Assembly: GCA_017543005.1 (NCBI GenBank)
Contig: JAFWEA010000333.1
Location: forward strand, 1-8,712
DNA length: 8,712 bases
Source of the DNA: Solobacterium sp.
Lineage (GTDB): Bacteria; Bacillota_I; Bacilli_A; Erysipelotrichales; Erysipelotrichaceae
Direction: 5' to 3'
Under the pieces are notes generated by a model. That model saw only the letters and a list, made by a program, of their open reading frames with translations. It ran no database searches and was not told the origin of the DNA. How positions within the stretch are numbered: position 1 is the first letter of the stretch; every line of letters starts with the position of its first letter. Shown here one piece after another: positions 6,110-8,712 of the stretch. Made by a program: the position numbers and the translations under genes.

Positions 6110-8169
6110 GCTATACGTATGATGTATTCTTCAGTTATCGTCATAAACCGCTGGACAGCCAAATCACCGAGAAGCTTTTCAATATGGTAGAGAGTTACCG
6201 GCTGCCTGAAACGCTTCGGGCCAGGGGCTGCCAGGATGTGCACAGAGCGTTCCGGGACACGGAAGAACTGGCAGTCAGCCGGATTCTGACAGATACCATT
6301 GACAAGGCCCTGCACGGCACCAACTGCCTGATTGTTGTATGCTCCACGGATACACCGTCATCGGAGTGGGTCGACCGGGAAGTGGCGACATTCATCGAAC
6401 TCGGCAAGGCAGACCGGATCTTTCCGCTGCTGATTACCGGTGACCCGGAAACATCCTTTCCGCCTTCCCTGAAGCGCATTCCGGATATCGCGGCACGTAC
6501 CATGGATATCCGGATTCCGGGGAATCCGGTGAAGGCAATGCTTGCCAAAGCAGAGACCGAACTTCTTAAGGTCATTGCGGTAATCGCCGGCTGCACGGAA
6601 GCAGAACTGCAGCGGGAACATAAACTGCGCCGGAACCGGCGTCTGGTACAGAGAACGGCCGCGGCGGTGGCTGTGCTGGCTGCGGTCAGCGGTATATCGT
6701 TCCTGCTCATGAACCGGGCGCGGTCTTACCGGGAAACAGCATACCTGCACGAACAGGCATCCATGCAGATCCTGAACCGGCTGACTTATGAGCTGCCGGA
6801 CCAGTTGACCAATGTGACCGGTGCCTATGGCCGTATTGCCGAACTGCTGCAGCGCAATACCGAAGATATCAACGCGATTGTCCGGCTGTCGGCAGATAAA
6901 GAAAACGCAGAGTATGAAGCGGCTGCGAACTATGAAAAACTGGGCCATGCCTACAGCGTGCTGGGCAGTTATGATGATGCTCTGGCAGCAGAGCAGAAGG
7001 CAGTTGATCTGTTCAGCATGCTTGTGGAAAACGGATATGCAAAGGGTGGTCCGGCACTGGTTTCCGCCTTCAGCAACCGCGGCAATATCTGCCACTCAGC
7101 CGGACGTTATGAGGAAGCGGCACAGAGTTACAGTGATGCCCTGCAGCTGATGGATCAGACAGACGGGATGGATGATGTAACCGCAGCAGTAATCTGCTAC
7201 AATGCCGGGGCCAACGCTGTCAGTCTGGGTGACGCGGCCGGGGCTGCGGATTACTTTGACAGGGCCCTGGCAACCCTGGATAAGGCGGAGGAAACCCGGG
7301 AGACCATCTCGGCAGTTGCCGCCGCTTCATATAACTACGGGATCCTGCTGTACCGCACCGGCCAGTACCAGGCTGCGGAAGAGAAACTGGCTGCGGCGGC
7401 CGGAAACTACAGCCGCCTGCTGGAACAGGAAGATTCCCTGACGGGCCGTATGGACTATATCCGGGCCGTTTCCATGCAGGCAGTCTGCCTGATGGATGAA
7501 GGCCGGTTCAGCGAAGCTGATGCTGCGTACGCGCAGGCGGTCAGTGTGGCAGAGGAACTGGCAGAAGACAGGGAGAACATGGACAGCCAGCAGCTCCTGG
7601 CAGACCTGTACAACAACCAGGGACTGTGCTTCAACATCCAGGGTAATTATGAAGCGGCAGACCGCTGTTACGGCCTGGCAGCTGAGCGGTATGAAATGAT
7701 AAGCCGGAAAACCGGCAGTGACACAGCCGCCGCAGTCTATGCCCTGGCTCAGCTGAACCGGGGAGAAAACGCGTTCAAGGCCGGGACATATGAAGAATCA
7801 AAGGTACTGTTTGAAAGCGGCCTGCAGGAATATGAAAAAGTCTATGCGGCGCTGGGTGATTTCCATGCTGCCCAGTATTATGCCTGGCGATCTTATTATG
7901 ACCTGATTCATCTGCGGGATCCGGAAGCGGCCCGGCTGGCAGCCCGGGAAGCGTGCCGCCGGCAGCCGGATCATGTGCTGGCAAACCTGAACCTGGCCTA
8001 TGCCGAGCTGTACTGCGGGAACTATGCAGAATGTGACCGGCTGTTTGCCCTGATTGCATCACTCGGGGAAGGGCAGGCAGAGACCATTCGTGCGGACCTT
8101 GCAGCCCAGCAGAAAGCCGGGTTGGAGAGCAGCCATATCCCGGATGTACTTGCCCTGATCGGCGGATAA
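6106..8169 (+). CDS. TIR domain - transmembrane - TPR repeat protein
   Basis: The product is 687 residues. The N-terminal TIR domain (about 3-130) shows box 1 YDVFFSYRH (5-13), the BB-loop-like FRDTEEL (49-55), LIVVCS (75-80) and EWVDREVATF (87-96). In the last of these, W88 and E92 occupy the conserved Trp and catalytic Glu of NAD+-consuming TIR enzymes. A basic helical segment (about 148-180, ending EHKLRRNRR) precedes one membrane helix (about 183-202). After a juxtamembrane region with ELP (229-231) come about eight TPR-like helical pairs, for example NYEKLGHAYSVLGSYDDALA (275-294), SNRGNICHSAGRYEEAAQSY (323-342), YNNQGLCFNIQGNYEAADRC (502-521) and LANLNLAYAELYCGNYAECD (625-644). The positive-inside rule places TIR in the cytosol and the TPRs outside. 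Several cysteines in the TPR part (such as C329, C461, C508, C521, C637, C643) are unusual for an exported domain and leave the topology open. It is the last operon gene, followed directly by a terminator. NAD+ hydrolysis or cyclisation on a signal, or scaffolding through the TPRs, is inferred from the family. Confidence 0.9.
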   Translation: MSYTYDVFFSYRHKPLDSQITEKLFNMVESYRLPETLRARGCQDVHRAFRDTEELAVSRILTDTIDKALHGTNCLIVVCSTDTPSSEWVDREVATFIELGKADRIFPLLITGDPETSFPPSLKRIPDIAARTMDIRIPGNPVKAMLAKAETELLKVIAVIAGCTEAELQREHKLRRNRRLVQRTAAAVAVLAAVSGISFLLMNRARSYRETAYLHEQASMQILNRLTYELPDQLTNVTGAYGRIAELLQRNTEDINAIVRLSADKENAEYEAAANYEKLGHAYSVLGSYDDALAAEQKAVDLFSMLVENGYAKGGPALVSAFSNRGNICHSAGRYEEAAQSYSDALQLMDQTDGMDDVTAAVICYNAGANAVSLGDAAGAADYFDRALATLDKAEETRETISAVAAASYNYGILLYRTGQYQAAEEKLAAAAGNYSRLLEQEDSLTGRMDYIRAVSMQAVCLMDEGRFSEADAAYAQAVSVAEELAEDRENMDSQQLLADLYNNQGLCFNIQGNYEAADRCYGLAAERYEMISRKTGSDTAAAVYALAQLNRGENAFKAGTYEESKVLFESGLQEYEKVYAALGDFHAAQYYAWRSYYDLIHLRDPEAARLAAREACRRQPDHVLANLNLAYAELYCGNYAECDRLFALIASLGEGQAETIRADLAAQQKAGLESSHIPDVLALIGG

Positions 8170-8177
8170 AATAACGG

Positions 8178-8207
8178 AACGTCCGGCTGCGGCCGGACGT
8201 TTTCTTA
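8178..8207 (+). terminator. Rho-independent terminator of the operon
   Basis: A perfect 10-bp stem, AACGTCCGGC (8178-8187) with GCCGGACGTT (8192-8201), closes a TGCG tetraloop and runs into a T-rich tail (TTTTCTT, 8200-8206). It starts 8 bp after the stop codon of the TIR-TPR gene. The opposite strand lacks an immediate U-tract, so it should act mainly on plus-strand transcripts. Confidence 0.92.
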
Positions 8208-8236
8208 TCCTCTGTGCTGTATGGTATAGTAGATTC
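8202..8236 (+). promoter_or_regulatory. Extended -10 promoter of the ATPase gene, predicted to give a leaderless transcript
   Basis: TGG followed by TATAGT (8222-8230) matches an extended -10 element (TGnTATAAT with one mismatch). TTCTTA (8202-8207) is a weak -35 at 17 bp spacing and overlaps the tail of the terminator. Six bases separate the -10 from the ATG at 8237, so transcription would begin at or next to the start codon. No Shine-Dalgarno sequence is present in 8208-8236, consistent with leaderless translation. Confidence 0.6.
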
Positions 8237-8712
8237 ATGCATGAACTGTTTATCCGCGGCATCCGCATCAACTGGCAGGATGTGGACCGTACAAGCTGGC
8301 TGCACACGGTGCCGGCACTGACCAGCGTCAGTGAACTGTCTTTTACCTGTCCGGTGACATTTCTGGCCGGGGAAAACGGCACGGGAAAATCAACGTTTCT
8401 GGAAGCACTGGCCGAAGCGGCTGGCTTCAATCCGGAAGGCGGAACGAAAAACTACCGGTTTTCCACCCATGACAGCGGTTCCGGTCTGGCTTCCCACATA
8501 CAGGTCATCCGCGGGGCCCAGCGGGAAAAGTGGGGTTATTTCCTGCGGGCCGAAAGCTTCTTCAATGTGGCCACGATGGAAGAAGAATACAGCCGCGGCC
8601 CGGGCGGGATCCCGGCACATTATCATGAGCAGTCGCATGGTGAAAGTTTCCTTTCCCTGGCGGAAAATCACCTGTCCGGGCGGGGGCTGTATCTGCTGGA
8701 TGAACCGGAAGC
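8237..8712 (+). CDS. Predicted ATPase of the COG3910 type (AAA/ABC-like P-loop), C-terminus cut by window edge
   Basis: The first 158 codons are visible and remain open to the window end. Walker A is GENGTGKST (residues 45-53). The ABC-type signature region is SHGESFLSL (133-141) and Walker B is GLYLLDEPE (150-158). Between these lie FNPEGGTKNYRFST (64-77) and GYFLRAESFFNVAT (100-113), segments I associate with the small predicted ATPases grouped as COG3910. The fold is that of SMC/ABC-like ATPases without a membrane segment; the substrate or partner is unknown. Homologues are usually about 230-270 residues, so roughly one third is missing. The start at 8237 gives the family's usual N-terminus; the ATG at 8241 is in another frame and soon hits a stop. 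A terminator separates it from the TIR operon and it appears to have its own promoter, so it is probably an independent gene. Confidence 0.88.
   Translation, partial: MHELFIRGIRINWQDVDRTSWLHTVPALTSVSELSFTCPVTFLAGENGTGKSTFLEALAEAAGFNPEGGTKNYRFSTHDSGSGLASHIQVIRGAQREKWGYFLRAESFFNVATMEEEYSRGPGGIPAHYHEQSHGESFLSLAENHLSGRGLYLLDEPE

Noticed and set aside
6358..7095. Minus-strand open frame of 245 codons opposite the TIR-TPR gene
   Set aside because: Same reason: the composition is Cys/His/Arg-rich without motifs, and the plus strand is clearly coding.
1..8712. CRISPR arrays, tRNA or rRNA genes, insertion sequences, integrase or attachment-site signatures
   Set aside because: None were seen by eye; the only tandem repeat is the coding 12-bp array at 4496-4585, and no transposase or integrase motif occurs in the translated frames.

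Overview
The window looks like a chromosomal segment from a Bacillota (Firmicutes) bacterium of moderately high GC content. The evidence is strong GGAGG ribosome binding sites, short or overlapping gene junctions, a clean rho-independent terminator, and protein families common in gut Firmicutes. An Erysipelotrichia- or Lachnospiraceae-like source is a guess, and the species cannot be read from this sequence.

Layout. (1) Positions 1-561, minus strand: most of an iron-sulfur flavoprotein / NADPH-dependent FMN reductase family gene, running off the left edge. (2) Positions 562-681: a divergent, AT-rich promoter region. (3) Positions 682-8169, plus strand: four tightly packed genes that read as one operon. 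They encode a membrane protein with two Rossmann (TrkA-N-like) domains and a C-terminal RyR domain; a large secreted, beta-rich, repetitive protein with a Pro/Thr/Ala linker; a short TIR-like membrane protein whose catalytic motif is lost; and a full TIR-transmembrane-TPR protein with an intact catalytic Trp/Glu motif. Gene gaps are 43 bp, 15 bp and a 4-bp ATGA overlap. (4) Positions 8178-8207: a strong intrinsic terminator closing the operon. (5) Positions 8237-8712: the start of a COG3910-type ATPase gene, probably transcribed from its own extended -10 promoter as a leaderless mRNA, and cut by the right edge.

How the genes may work together (inference). TIR domains of this type can hydrolyse or cyclise NAD+. 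The first operon gene couples nucleotide-binding Rossmann folds to an RyR domain at the membrane. The TIR protein and its TIR-like paralogue are both single-pass proteins with strongly basic flanks before the membrane segment, which predicts a cytosolic TIR domain and an extracytoplasmic C-terminal part. Together with a co-expressed secreted protein, this suggests an envelope-spanning sensing or conflict module in which an outside event is relayed to NAD-linked chemistry inside. No function for the four genes together is proven by the sequence. The catalytic TIR / pseudo-TIR pair and the TIR-RyR pairing are the most unusual points.
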